Assembly (NCBI GenBank): GCA_963831005.1
Contig: CAWHOW010000025.1
Coordinates: 1-64,000, forward strand
DNA from: CAWHOW01 sp963831005
GTDB lineage: Bacteria; Bacteroidota; Bacteroidia; Bacteroidales; CG2-30-32-10
DNA: 64,000 bases
Reading direction: 5' to 3'
Part shown: piece after piece, positions 1 through 9,013 of the stretch
How the letters are laid out: the number at the start of each line of letters is the position of its first letter
Numbering within the stretch: the stretch's first letter is position 1
Position numbers and translations under genes: made by a program
The notes under the pieces: model-generated
Told to the model about the DNA's origin: nothing
What the model saw: the letters and a program-made list of their open reading frames with translations, nothing else
The model's database searches: none

Positions 1-49
1 GTTAATAAGTAAATTAACCTTTATATAAAAACAGTGCATAGAAATCCTT

Positions 50-57
50 TAGCTTTG
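50..57 (+). promoter_or_regulatory. Bacteroidota-type -7 element (TAGCTTTG)
   Basis: TAGCTTTG is an exact match to the Bacteroidota primary-sigma -7 consensus TAnnTTTG. No clear -33 TTTG lies at the usual distance. It may serve the DUF1697 gene that starts about 195 nt downstream. The 60-206 stretch in between holds no other recognisable feature. Confidence 0.35.
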
Positions 58-251
58 CCAACTCATAAAACGAGGAGCTAAACTTCTAAATAAAATCAAA
101 TAAATTTGTAGTAAAAAGTTAACACTGATAGAGGCAAATTAACTAACTTGAAGGTTTTGATGCCTAAAATGCGATTTAATCCTCTGTCAGTTATTGCATT
201 GCTTCAATGGCAAGAAATATAATCACTGTTGAAAGAAATGATTTCTATAAT

Positions 252-809
252 ATGATGACAACAATAAAAATTCAATACCTCGCCTTATTACGAGGTATCA
301 ATGTAGGTGGGAACAACATCATCAAAATGACTGACCTAAAAGCATGTTTTGAAACAATGGGTTTTACCGATGCTGCAACATTTATTCAAAGTGGAAATGT
401 TCTGTTTAAATCCATTGAAAAAGATAAAGCTAAGCTGACAAAAAAAATTGAAAAAACATTATCTGATAGTTTTAATTACAAATCATTAGTGGTATTAACT
501 ACATACACTCAACTTGAAACTATAGTTAAGACAGCGCCTAAAGGCTATGGTGAAACCCCAAATGAATACAGGTATGATGTTCTCTTTTTAAAAGAGCCGT
601 TTACCGCTGAGGAGGCTATTAAAACTGTCAAAGAAAGAGAAGGGGTTGATCATGCTTATGCGGGGAAGGGTGTCCTTTATTTCTCACGGCTTATAAGTAA
701 AGCAGGACAGAGTTATTTAACCAAAATAATTTCACTTCCTGTTTATCAGAAAATGACTGTGAGGAATTGGAATACAACTACCAAGTTATTTGAATTAATG
801 AATAAATAA
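252..809 (+). CDS. DUF1697 family protein
   Basis: This cytoplasmic protein of about 185 aa matches the DUF1697 family, seen in the opening YLALLRGINVGGNN, the FIQSGNVLF segment and a C-terminal part with RNWNTTTKL. Family members are small conserved proteins with no established biochemical role. The reading frame is open from 207, but the ATG pair at 252/255 is preferred because the family's conserved region starts within a few residues of it, while the 15 residues encoded before look unlike the family. It is a single gene with mutS2 converging from the right. A function cannot be given from sequence. Confidence 0.8.
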   Translation: MMTTIKIQYLALLRGINVGGNNIIKMTDLKACFETMGFTDAATFIQSGNVLFKSIEKDKAKLTKKIEKTLSDSFNYKSLVVLTTYTQLETIVKTAPKGYGETPNEYRYDVLFLKEPFTAEEAIKTVKEREGVDHAYAGKGVLYFSRLISKAGQSYLTKIISLPVYQKMTVRNWNTTTKLFELMNK

Positions 810-880
810 TGTTCCAGTATATAAGAGGAATGTACTGATTGCTGGAGTTGAAAGGTATTAAATAAAAGAACTAAAAACCT

Positions 881-3316
881 TTACCTGAAATACACCACTG
901 TAATCCCATGCCCTCCTCTTTCAAGGGCTTCATCTTCGAAATGCTTTACTTCTTTAATCTTCCGCAAGTAGTCATGTGTAATGTGGCGCAGTATGCCGTC
1001 GCCTTTGCCATGAAGAATTCTTATTTCAGGAACAGAAAGTAAAAGTGCATCATCAATATAATGCTGAATGGCTGAAATGCCTTCGTCGGCTCGCATACCG
1101 CGCAGGTCAATGGAAGTTTTAAAATTCTTTAGTTTTTCGTTCAGGTCTAATGAGGGCATTTTACCACTGCTTTTCGTCTTATCGTTTTGCTGTTTGAAAT
1201 CACCATAAGCTATCTTTTCAAGTTTGTCAAGCTTCGTTTTAAGCTGCGTACTTCCAAATACAATAAGGGCTTCCTTTGTATCAATACCTATCACTTCACC
1301 TATTAGTTGCTGCCCTGCAAGCCGCACATAATCGCCTTTTTCTATAGGTGTATTCAGCACTTTTACAACAGCAGGCTTTTCTCTTTTCTTTTCTTTTTTG
1401 CTTTCCGGTTCGCTTGTTATTGGTTTATTTCCTTCAATTATCTTTTCTTTAAAATCATCAATAACCTTGCGCACTTCTTTAGTCTTTTCTTTCTCTGCCT
1501 GGCTTTCCTTAATGTCGCGTATGGTATGCTCAATTATTTTATTAGTTTGTTCAAGCAACTCGGCTGCTTCCTGCCTGGCTTTTGCAATAATATCCTTTTT
1601 CGATTTCTCTAGGTCTGCGCCAAGCTTCTGGTATTTATCTATCATTTCAGCAAGGAAATCATCGGCAACACGTAACTGTGTTTCTTTATTGTCAAGTTCT
1701 TTTTTCTGCACATCAAGATTCTGCAGTTGCCTGTCAAAACTGATTTGTTTTACTCCCGCTTTTTCTTTCGCTTTCTGTATCACATCCTTTTGCAAACCTA
1801 TGGTCTCTGCAATCTCGAAAGCAAAACTGCTGCCTGCTTTACCCATGCTAAGTTCGTAAAGAGGTTTCATTTTTGCAGAATCGAAAAGCATTGCGCCGTT
1901 TGCAATTCCTTCTTCACGGTCGGCAAGCAGTTTAAGGTTGGCATAATGCGTTGTAACTACCCCGTAAGATTTCTTTTCATTAAGCTTTTCAAGTACTGTT
2001 TCGGCAATTGCTCCGCCTAGACTTGGTTCTGTTCCGGTACCGAATTCATCAATAAGAAAAAGTGTTTTCCCATTTGCATGTTCAAGAAACTGCCGCATGT
2101 TCAGAAGGTGTGAACTGTATGTGCTAAGATCGTTCTCCAGCGATTGCTCATCGCCTATGTCGATAAAGAGATTAGTGAATATTCCTGCTTCAGAAAATTC
2201 ATTCATAGGAACAGGCAATCCACACTGCAACATATATTGAAGCAGACCAACTGTTTTAAGACAAACAGATTTACCACCTGCATTAGGCCCTGATATAACA
2301 AGTATCCTTGCATTTTCATTCAATGAAATATCGAGAGGAACTATTTCTTTTTTCTGAACTTTATGACTAACATACAACAAGGGATGCCTTGCTTTGCTCC
2401 AATTGATAAGAGGCTTGTCCATCAGCTTAGGCATGAAAGCTTCCGTTTGAATAGCATATCTTGCCTTTGCCCTGATGAAATCCATCAAACCAAGAAAGTG
2501 AAAACAGTCTTTCAGTTCCTCACGAGATGGTCTTATAAAATCAGTGAAAGCGAGAAGTATTTTAATTATCTCACGCTTCTCAGCATTTTCAAGCTCCCTG
2601 ATGTCGTTATTCATTTCGAAAACATCAGCAGGCTCAATAAAAACAGTCTGTCCTGTTGCCGATTCATCGTGAATAAATCCTTTAATATTTCTTTTGTATG
2701 CAGCAAGCACCGGTATCACAAGCTTTCCATTGCGTATGGTCATGTCAATATCTTCAGGTGCCCAACCCTGCTTGCGGGCAGTATTCATTACCTGTGCTAT
2801 CCTCTTATTAACATGATGCTGCTTGGATATTAGCTCACGCCTGATAGTTGAGAGTTCCGGCGAAGCTTCATCGCGTATCTTTCCTTTATCATCAATGATC
2901 CTGTCGATTTGTTTTATTATAGCGTGATCAAGATCAACTGAAAATGCAATTTCCTTTAGTCTGGGATAAAGCTCATCTTTATCTTTCTTAAAAAAAGTAA
3001 TGCATTCGCTAATAGTGTGCAGACTGCGTTTCAGATCGAATAAAGTCTCTGTTTCGAGGTAAGTGCCCTCAATGGAGATGCTATTCAGTTGAGCTGATAT
3101 ATCGTAGTAATGATCACTTGGGAAACTATTTCCGCTTATAATAATTTGCCTGAATTCTTCAGTTTGTTCCAGCAGTTTCTTAATAATAATATAATCAGCT
3201 GAAAAGCTGATATGTTCTACTAAAGCCATGCCCAACGAACTGATGCAGTTTGTACGCAGGGATTCGCGAACGCTATCAAAACCTATTTTCTGTTCGAAGT
3301 TCTTTGGATATATCAC
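881..3316 (-). CDS. mutS2: Endonuclease MutS2
   Basis: Full-length MutS2 of 811 aa. The MutS-type ATPase has a Walker A GPNAGGKS at about residue 343 and a Walker B TLFLIDEFGTGTEPS about 80 residues later. A charged coiled-coil follows (about 520-640), then a basic linker, and a C-terminal Smr nuclease domain (about 735-811) with DLRGMR and the ILHGKGDGIL loop. MutS2 lacks the mismatch-binding domain of MutS1. In studied bacteria it acts on branched DNA or suppresses homologous recombination, and in Bacillus subtilis it has been linked to rescue of collided ribosomes. The start ATG at 3316 begins the conserved N-terminus. A TAATTTTG -7 motif on the same strand lies 49 nt upstream. No disruption is seen. 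Confidence 0.97.
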   Translation of the reverse strand: MIYPKNFEQKIGFDSVRESLRTNCISSLGMALVEHISFSADYIIIKKLLEQTEEFRQIIISGNSFPSDHYYDISAQLNSISIEGTYLETETLFDLKRSLHTISECITFFKKDKDELYPRLKEIAFSVDLDHAIIKQIDRIIDDKGKIRDEASPELSTIRRELISKQHHVNKRIAQVMNTARKQGWAPEDIDMTIRNGKLVIPVLAAYKRNIKGFIHDESATGQTVFIEPADVFEMNNDIRELENAEKREIIKILLAFTDFIRPSREELKDCFHFLGLMDFIRAKARYAIQTEAFMPKLMDKPLINWSKARHPLLYVSHKVQKKEIVPLDISLNENARILVISGPNAGGKSVCLKTVGLLQYMLQCGLPVPMNEFSEAGIFTNLFIDIGDEQSLENDLSTYSSHLLNMRQFLEHANGKTLFLIDEFGTGTEPSLGGAIAETVLEKLNEKKSYGVVTTHYANLKLLADREEGIANGAMLFDSAKMKPLYELSMGKAGSSFAFEIAETIGLQKDVIQKAKEKAGVKQISFDRQLQNLDVQKKELDNKETQLRVADDFLAEMIDKYQKLGADLEKSKKDIIAKARQEAAELLEQTNKIIEHTIRDIKESQAEKEKTKEVRKVIDDFKEKIIEGNKPITSEPESKKEKKREKPAVVKVLNTPIEKGDYVRLAGQQLIGEVIGIDTKEALIVFGSTQLKTKLDKLEKIAYGDFKQQNDKTKSSGKMPSLDLNEKLKNFKTSIDLRGMRADEGISAIQHYIDDALLLSVPEIRILHGKGDGILRHITHDYLRKIKEVKHFEDEALERGGHGITVVYFR

Positions 3317-3364
3317 TTAAGTGCTGAATTGTTTAATTAATGCTTTACTGATAACTTGCGGGAG

Positions 3365-3372
3365 CAAAATTA
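3365..3372 (-). promoter_or_regulatory. -7 element upstream of mutS2
   Basis: Read on the minus strand this is TAATTTTG, an exact TAnnTTTG match 49 nt before the mutS2 start codon. No convincing -33 TTTG is seen at 17-23 nt. Confidence 0.35.
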
Positions 3373-3425
3373 CTGAATTCATATTATTTACTTACTTTTA
3401 TTGTTCAATAATATTACGATTCAAC

Positions 3426-3836
3426 ATGAAACAAATAATAATAACTGCAACAATCGCTGTCTTACTTATTTTCTTTATCAACTTTTCATTTGCACAATCA
3501 AATGCAGTTATTAAGGACAGTACTTCGTTCGAGTTTCAGGGAAAGATATTGTCAAAAAATAATGATATTGTTACGGTTCAGCAGACAGACACTGCCCGAC
3601 TTCCCGTTAAGAACACTTTAGGCATACTATCAAAGTATTTTGAAAAAGTGCTGTTTGGTGCCAATGTAACCGGATGGCTGGATGTAGGAAAGATGAACGT
3701 TCTCAAAACGGATAAAGGAATCGTTACCATGAGACTGCTTGAAGAGAAAAGTATGATAACGATAGACGGTAAGCAGGAAGATCATTTCCAGCCGGGATTC
3801 GTAGTAAAGTTTATCTGGGAAGAAAAGAATAATTGA
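3426..3836 (+). CDS. Small secreted or periplasmic protein of unknown function
   Basis: The product is 136 aa. The open frame extends upstream to 3321, but ATG 3426 opens a clear Sec signal peptide (MKQIIITATIAVLLIFF, ending near SFAQ), so it is chosen as start. The mature part of about 115 residues is rich in beta-strand-forming sequence (FEFQGKILSKNNDIVTVQ; GWLDVGKMNVLKTDKGIVTMRLLEEKSM), which suggests a small beta-barrel or OB-like fold. No lipobox cysteine is present. It sits between the divergent mutS2 and a convergent HAD gene and is likely transcribed alone. I do not recognise a family. Confidence 0.7.
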   Translation: MKQIIITATIAVLLIFFINFSFAQSNAVIKDSTSFEFQGKILSKNNDIVTVQQTDTARLPVKNTLGILSKYFEKVLFGANVTGWLDVGKMNVLKTDKGIVTMRLLEEKSMITIDGKQEDHFQPGFVVKFIWEEKNN

Positions 3837-3853
3837 AATCTTTTATCCGGTTT

Positions 3854-4324
3854 CTATTTCCTGAGCGTTGCTTTTAACCTAAGGGGTTTGGTCAATAAAT
3901 CTAAAGCATCAAGGATATCATTGCAAATAACATCTGCAGCCATCATACTCTCAGGTGAAGCGCCTTCTTTTTGTATCATACAAATGCCAAGTGCAGCATG
4001 TTTTAGCATTAATGCATCATTTCGGCCATTGCCAATAGCTACAACACTATCGTTGCCAAGCTGTGCAATATAACCAAGCTTTTGCAATTGCTGGTCAGTT
4101 TCTTCAGTTATCTTTATTTTACATTTCACTTTTTTCAACTGCTCTTTAACATTGCCAAAAGTATCGGCTGAAACAATGTGAATTTCCAAACTGGTAGCTA
4201 AATCATTTAGCTTATCTGCCACTCCATTTAATAATTTACCATCAGCAGCAAGTGTACCATTAAAATCAAGTACAAGATAACGGAGATTGAGTTCATTAGA
4301 ACCTGGTATTGAAATTGATATCAT
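3854..4324 (-). CDS. HAD-superfamily protein, soluble P-type-ATPase-like
   Basis: A 156-aa cytoplasmic HAD-fold protein. Motif I is LVLDFNGTLAADG near residues 17-29, motif II is in HIVSADT, and the C-terminal motif is AIGNGRNDALMLKHAALGI. It resembles the family named soluble P-type ATPase (COG4087), which keeps the P-type-ATPase phosphorylation-domain core without membrane segments. The second acidic residue of motif I is Asn (DFNGT rather than DxDGT). In HAD phosphatases that Asp is the acid/base, while P-type ATPases use Thr there, so phosphatase activity is uncertain. It is divergent from nifJ and the substrate is unknown. Confidence 0.8.
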   Translation of the reverse strand: MISISIPGSNELNLRYLVLDFNGTLAADGKLLNGVADKLNDLATSLEIHIVSADTFGNVKEQLKKVKCKIKITEETDQQLQKLGYIAQLGNDSVVAIGNGRNDALMLKHAALGICMIQKEGASPESMMAADVICNDILDALDLLTKPLRLKATLRK

Positions 4325-4413
4325 ATTAGTTCCCTTTTATAATTGATACAAAGCATTAGTACAAATTTAGACAAAATAACCAATATATTACACATAAAAT
4401 TATACCAAAATAG

Positions 4414-4442
4414 TTGATTAAGAATATTATTTAATAACTTCG
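4414..4442 (+). promoter_or_regulatory. Probable nifJ promoter
   Basis: TTG at 4414-4416, an 18-nt spacer, then TAACTTCG at 4435-4442. This matches the Bacteroidota pattern TTG/TTTG, 17-23 nt, TAnnTTTG with one mismatch in the -7 box. The predicted leader to the ATG at 4502 is about 50 nt. Confidence 0.45.
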
Positions 4443-4501
4443 CCACGTCAATTTTAATTGTTTTTCGATTAACAAATACAGACATAATAAATATAAAAAT
4501 C

Positions 4502-7500
4502 ATGGAAAAGAAAAATTTTATTACATGTGATGGTAATCAGGCTGCGGCTCATATTGCATACATGTTTAGTGAAGTGGCAGCCATTTATCCTATTACACCA
4601 TCTTCAACAATGGCTGAATATGTTGACGAATGGGCCTCTCATGGCAAAACAAATATTTTTGGAGAAACTGTAAGAGTTGCTGAAATGCAATCAGAAGCAG
4701 GCGCTGCTGGTGCCGTTCACGGTTCGCTTCAGTCGGGCGCTCTTACATCAACTTTCACCTGCTCACAGGGATTATTGCTGATGATACCAAATATGTACAA
4801 AATATCCGGTGAATTGTTACCGGGAGTTTTTCACGTTTCAGCCCGTGCTGTTGCAGCCCAGGCACTGTCTATTTTCGGCGATCACAGTGATGTAATGAGT
4901 ACACGTTCCTGCGGATTTGCTTTACTTGCTACAGGAAGCGTTCAGGAAATCATGGATCTTGCGGGCGTTGCTCATCTTACAGCTATTAAATCAAGAGTTC
5001 CTTTTCTTCACTTCTTTGATGGTTTCCGTACATCAGCTGAAATTCAGAAAATAGAAACACTCTCAACTGAACAATTGGCTTCTCTTCTCGATACCAAAGC
5101 ATTGCAGGCATACAGGGACAGGGCATTAAATCCTGAACATCCCGTAACACGCGGAACTGCTCAAAATCCTGACGTTTACTTCCAATCAAGAGAGTCTTCA
5201 AATAAGTTTTATGATGCAGTTCCTGATATGGTTGAAGATTATATGCAGCAACTTAAGAAATTCACAGGACGCGAATACCATCCGTTTGATTACTATGGAC
5301 CAAAGGATGCTGAAAATATTATCGTTGCCATGGGTTCTATCACGGAAACAACAAAAGAAGTGATTGATTACCTGGAAGCAAAAGGAGAAAAAGTAGGATT
5401 AATTTCTGTTCATCTTTACAGGCCTTTCTCTTCAAAATATTTCTTCAATGTACTTCCAAAATCAGTAAAAAGAATTTGTGTGCTTGACCGTACCAAGGAA
5501 CCCGGTGCAAATGGCGATCCTTTATACCTTGATGTTCGTGATATGTTCTACGATTCAGCTGAAAAGCCAATGATCATAGGTGGAAGATACGGTTTGAGTT
5601 CAAAAGATACTACTCCTGCAATGATGCTTTCAGTTTGTGAAAACCTGAAATCAGCAAAACCAAAAAATCATTTTACTGTTGGAATCGTTGATGATGTTAC
5701 AAACCATTCATTGCCTGTACATGCTGAAATAAGCGTTTCCACAAAAGGCACCTACGAAGCAAAATTCTATGGACTAGGCGCTGATGGTACTGTTGGTGCA
5801 AATAAAAACTCAATAAAAATTATTGGTGAAGCTACTGATAAATATTGCCAGGCTTATTTTGCTTATGATTCAAAGAAGTCAGGCGGTATCACTGTATCAC
5901 ATTTACGTTTCGGCGACAAAATGATCCGTTCACCATACCTGGTTAACACTCCTGATTTCGTGGCTTGCCATGTTCCCGCATATCTTGAAAAATATGATAT
6001 GCTTAAGGGTTTGAAAAAAGGTGGTTCTTTCCTCTTTAACAGTATTTGGGACGAAGAAGAAACCAAGAAAAGACTTCCCGATCACATGAAAAAATATCTT
6101 GCTGAAAACGAGATAAAATTTTACGTGATCAATGCCACTAAAATTGCGGAAGAAATAGGAATGGGCAACCGTACCAACTCCATCATGCAATCTGCATTCT
6201 TCAAGGTATCAAATGTTATTCCTTACGATCTTGCTATTAAGGATATGAAAAAAGCCATAGTTAAAACCTATGGTAATAAGGGTGAAGACATCATTAATAT
6301 GAACTATGCTTCTATTGATAAAGGTGGGGAAGTAAAGGAGATAAAAGTACCTGCTGATTGGAAGAACATAGAACTGAAACCTAAAAAAGACACAAGGAAT
6401 ATTCCCGACTTCATTAAGAACGTCATGGAACCTATCAATACTTTACGCGGAGATGATTTGCCTGTAAGCACATTCCTTGGAAGAGAAGACGGTACATTCC
6501 CAGCCGGAACTACCGAATACGAAAAAAGAGGTATTGCAGTAAATGTTCCTGAATGGATACCCGAAAACTGCATACAGTGTAACCAGTGTTCGTTTGTTTG
6601 TCCTCATGCAGTTATACGTCCTTTCCTGTTTACAAAAGAAGAACTTGAAAAAGCTCCCGGTAAAACTGTTACGTTGAAAGCCATTGGTAAAGATCTTGTC
6701 GATTACCAGTTCAGGATGCAGGTAAGCGTGCTAGATTGCACCGGTTGCGGAAATTGCGTGGATGTATGTCCATCGAAAGTAAAGGCCCTTGAAATGAAAC
6801 CTCTCGGCACTCAAAGCGCTGAAATTGAAAGATGGGATTATATTTCAAACAAGGTAACTTATAAAGATAACATCGTTGATAAATTCAAAACATTTAAAAA
6901 CAGCCAGTTTGCACAGCCATTATTCGAGTTCTCAGGAGCCTGTGGCGGTTGTGGCGAAACACCTTATATAAAACTTATCACCCAGTTATACGGCGAACGT
7001 ATGATGGTTGCCAATGCTACCGGATGTTCATCCATTTATGGCGGTTCTGCTCCCGCTACTCCTTATCGTTCCTGCAACAGGAATGGCAAGGGTGTTGCAT
7101 GGGCGAATTCATTATTCGAAGATAATGCCGAGTACGGTTTCGGTATGGCGATTGGTGTTCGTAAAATTAGGGAGCGTATAAAACGATTGATGGAAGTTGC
7201 CATAGCTACTGAAATTCCTTCTGAAATGAAAGCTGCTTTCCAGGAATGGATAAATGCAAAAGATAATGCAGAAGAATCAATAATTGCTTCAGGCAAGGTG
7301 GTAAGCCTTTTGGAAAAGAGTAACCTGCCTGTTGCAAAACAGATATTGGATATCAAACAATACCTCATTAAGAAATCGATCTGGGCATTTGGCGGCGACG
7401 GCTGGGCGTATGATATAGGTTATGGCGGTATCGACCATGTGCTGGCGTCAGGTGAGGATATCAACCTGCTGGTACTCGATACGGAAGTTTATTCCAATAC

Positions 7501-8038
7501 AGGAGGGCAGGCATCTAAATCAACGCCTATTGGCGCTATTGCAAAATTTGCAGCATCCGGAAAGAGGGTTAGGAAAAAAGACCTTGGTATGATGGCAATA
7601 TCCTACGGTTATGTGTATGTTGCACAGGTTGCCATGGGCGCTAATAATAGCCAGTATTTCCGCGCACTGAAAGAAGCCGAAGCGTATCCCGGACCTTCCA
7701 TTATTATTGCTTATGCTCCCTGTATCAATCACGGCATGAAAGCAGGAATGGGTAAGACCCAGGAACAAGAGGACCTGGCAGTAAAATCGGGTTACTGGCA
7801 TTTATTCAGGTACAACCCTATGTTAGAAAAAGAAGGAAAGAACCCCTTTACGCTCGACTCTAAAGAGCCTAACTGGCCGGAGTTCCAGAACTTCCTTGGC
7901 AGCGAAGTGCGTTATACATCTTTAAAGAAGCAATTCCCCAAAGATGCCGACGAATTGTTTGCAGCCGCCGAAGCAGCAGCCAAAAACAGGTATAATGTTT
8001 ACAAGCGCTATGCCTCTATGGAATACGCAAGCAAGTAA
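4502..8038 (+). CDS. nifJ: Pyruvate:ferredoxin (flavodoxin) oxidoreductase
   Basis: Single-chain PFOR of 1178 aa, the usual length. It converts pyruvate and CoA to acetyl-CoA and CO2 and passes electrons to ferredoxin or flavodoxin, a hallmark of anaerobic carbon metabolism. Domains in order are the N-terminal pyruvate-binding domain (YPITPSSTMAEYVDEWA, about residues 30-46), a transketolase-like C2 domain, the EKR linker, and a 2[4Fe-4S] domain with CIQCNQCSFVCP (about 690) and CTGCGNCVDVCP (about 745). The C-terminal TPP domain has GACGGCGETPY, supplying cysteines for the proximal cluster, and GGDGWAYDIGYGG with LVLDTEVYSNTGGQ for TPP/Mg binding. It is oxygen-sensitive in known systems. It is monocistronic, with its own promoter and a strong terminator. 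Confidence 0.98.
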   Translation: MEKKNFITCDGNQAAAHIAYMFSEVAAIYPITPSSTMAEYVDEWASHGKTNIFGETVRVAEMQSEAGAAGAVHGSLQSGALTSTFTCSQGLLLMIPNMYKISGELLPGVFHVSARAVAAQALSIFGDHSDVMSTRSCGFALLATGSVQEIMDLAGVAHLTAIKSRVPFLHFFDGFRTSAEIQKIETLSTEQLASLLDTKALQAYRDRALNPEHPVTRGTAQNPDVYFQSRESSNKFYDAVPDMVEDYMQQLKKFTGREYHPFDYYGPKDAENIIVAMGSITETTKEVIDYLEAKGEKVGLISVHLYRPFSSKYFFNVLPKSVKRICVLDRTKEPGANGDPLYLDVRDMFYDSAEKPMIIGGRYGLSSKDTTPAMMLSVCENLKSAKPKNHFTVGIVDDVTNHSLPVHAEISVSTKGTYEAKFYGLGADGTVGANKNSIKIIGEATDKYCQAYFAYDSKKSGGITVSHLRFGDKMIRSPYLVNTPDFVACHVPAYLEKYDMLKGLKKGGSFLFNSIWDEEETKKRLPDHMKKYLAENEIKFYVINATKIAEEIGMGNRTNSIMQSAFFKVSNVIPYDLAIKDMKKAIVKTYGNKGEDIINMNYASIDKGGEVKEIKVPADWKNIELKPKKDTRNIPDFIKNVMEPINTLRGDDLPVSTFLGREDGTFPAGTTEYEKRGIAVNVPEWIPENCIQCNQCSFVCPHAVIRPFLFTKEELEKAPGKTVTLKAIGKDLVDYQFRMQVSVLDCTGCGNCVDVCPSKVKALEMKPLGTQSAEIERWDYISNKVTYKDNIVDKFKTFKNSQFAQPLFEFSGACGGCGETPYIKLITQLYGERMMVANATGCSSIYGGSAPATPYRSCNRNGKGVAWANSLFEDNAEYGFGMAIGVRKIRERIKRLMEVAIATEIPSEMKAAFQEWINAKDNAEESIIASGKVVSLLEKSNLPVAKQILDIKQYLIKKSIWAFGGDGWAYDIGYGGIDHVLASGEDINLLVLDTEVYSNTGGQASKSTPIGAIAKFAASGKRVRKKDLGMMAISYGYVYVAQVAMGANNSQYFRALKEAEAYPGPSIIIAYAPCINHGMKAGMGKTQEQEDLAVKSGYWHLFRYNPMLEKEGKNPFTLDSKEPNWPEFQNFLGSEVRYTSLKKQFPKDADELFAAAEAAAKNRYNVYKRYASMEYASK

Positions 8039-8063
8039 TAAATTATTGAACTGATTGCATAAA

Positions 8064-8095
8064 AGAAGGGCTTCGCACATGCGAAGCCCTTTTCT
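8064..8095 (+). terminator. Rho-independent terminator of nifJ
   Basis: Stem AGGGCTTCGC / GCGAAGCCCT with loop ACAT, flanked by A-rich and T-rich tracts, ends about 55 nt after the nifJ stop. Just beyond it (8104-8138) is a GTCACGCTGAGGAGCGAAGC-type sequence, a dispersed intergenic repeat common in Bacteroidota. Confidence 0.85.
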
Positions 8096-8140
8096 ATTCT
8101 ATTTAGTCACGCTGAGGAGCGAAGCGTCTCGAAGCGTTGG

Positions 8141-8974
8141 TTATTCTTTTATAAACTTCTGTACACTTATCCCTTTTTCCATTTTCACTTCCACCAAATA
8201 CACCCCGCTTGGAAATGCAGAAACATCTATATTTGTTTTGCCGTTTGCAGCATAGGTTTTTACTAGCTGCCCTTGTATATTTATTATTTCTACTACTGCT
8301 TGCTGCTCACTTTCTATTGTGAGATTATATGTAGCTGGGTTAGGATAAACCTCTATGCCTGCCGATACCATACTTTGTGGCGCAATGCCAGTATGTGATG
8401 GATAAATAGAAATAAAATTTCCAAATGAACTCGGAGCATGACCTACCGGAATTGTATCCGTAACAGTATTTGTAGCCCTGCTTATTACACTTACTGTATT
8501 TGAATAATGATTTGCAACATATATTTTGCTTCCATCCGGACTTACTGCCACTCCCCAAGGACCGCAACCAACTGCAATAGTATCGGTAATAGCATTAGTA
8601 GCAGTGTTTATTACACTTACTGTACCACTATCACCATTATTCCAATCAGTAACATATACCTTGCTTCCATTTGGGCTTACACATATAGTTGTAGCAGGAA
8701 TTGCAATTGTATCGGAAATAGTATTTGTAGCTGTATTGATTACACCGACACCATTATTACCCGTAACATATACTTTGCTTCCATCTAAGCTCACAGATAC
8801 ACCAAAAGTAACACTACCAATCGGAATTGTTGCTGTAACTGTATTTGAAGTGCAATCAATAACAGAAACATTATGACTTCCCCAATGCGTTATATAAGCA
8901 GTTTGTGCGCTACTGGTCAAAGTTAATAGTTGAAAGTAGAAAGAAAGTGCGGAGATGAATAGGAGTTTTTTCAT
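8141..8974 (-). CDS. Secreted YVTN beta-propeller protein with T9SS sorting domain (paralog 1)
   Basis: 277 aa. A signal peptide (MKKLLFISALSFYFQLLTLTSSAQ) is followed by about four YVTN/NHL-type propeller repeats of about 42 aa, with motifs such as VSPDGSKIYVANH and NTVSVI. The C-terminal domain of about 75 aa matches a type A T9SS sorting domain (VYPNPATYNLTI ... FPSGVYLVEVKMEKGISVQKFIKE). T9SS cargo is exported to the cell surface or medium and the sorting domain is cleaved by PorU. The propeller is short: a closed blade set normally needs about seven repeats, so it may be shortened relative to its two neighbours. The signal peptide is nearly identical to that of the next gene. No enzymatic motif is seen. 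Confidence 0.88.
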   Translation of the reverse strand: MKKLLFISALSFYFQLLTLTSSAQTAYITHWGSHNVSVIDCTSNTVTATIPIGSVTFGVSVSLDGSKVYVTGNNGVGVINTATNTISDTIAIPATTICVSPNGSKVYVTDWNNGDSGTVSVINTATNAITDTIAVGCGPWGVAVSPDGSKIYVANHYSNTVSVISRATNTVTDTIPVGHAPSSFGNFISIYPSHTGIAPQSMVSAGIEVYPNPATYNLTIESEQQAVVEIINIQGQLVKTYAANGKTNIDVSAFPSGVYLVEVKMEKGISVQKFIKE

Positions 8975-9013
8975 AGCGTTAATTGTTGAATAGTTAAATT
9001 GATTAATTGCTCT

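Noticed and set aside
1307..2833. Plus-strand frames across mutS2
   Set aside because: Antisense shadows of a well-conserved gene; the same applies to frames opposite nifJ, hutU, murF, porU and others.
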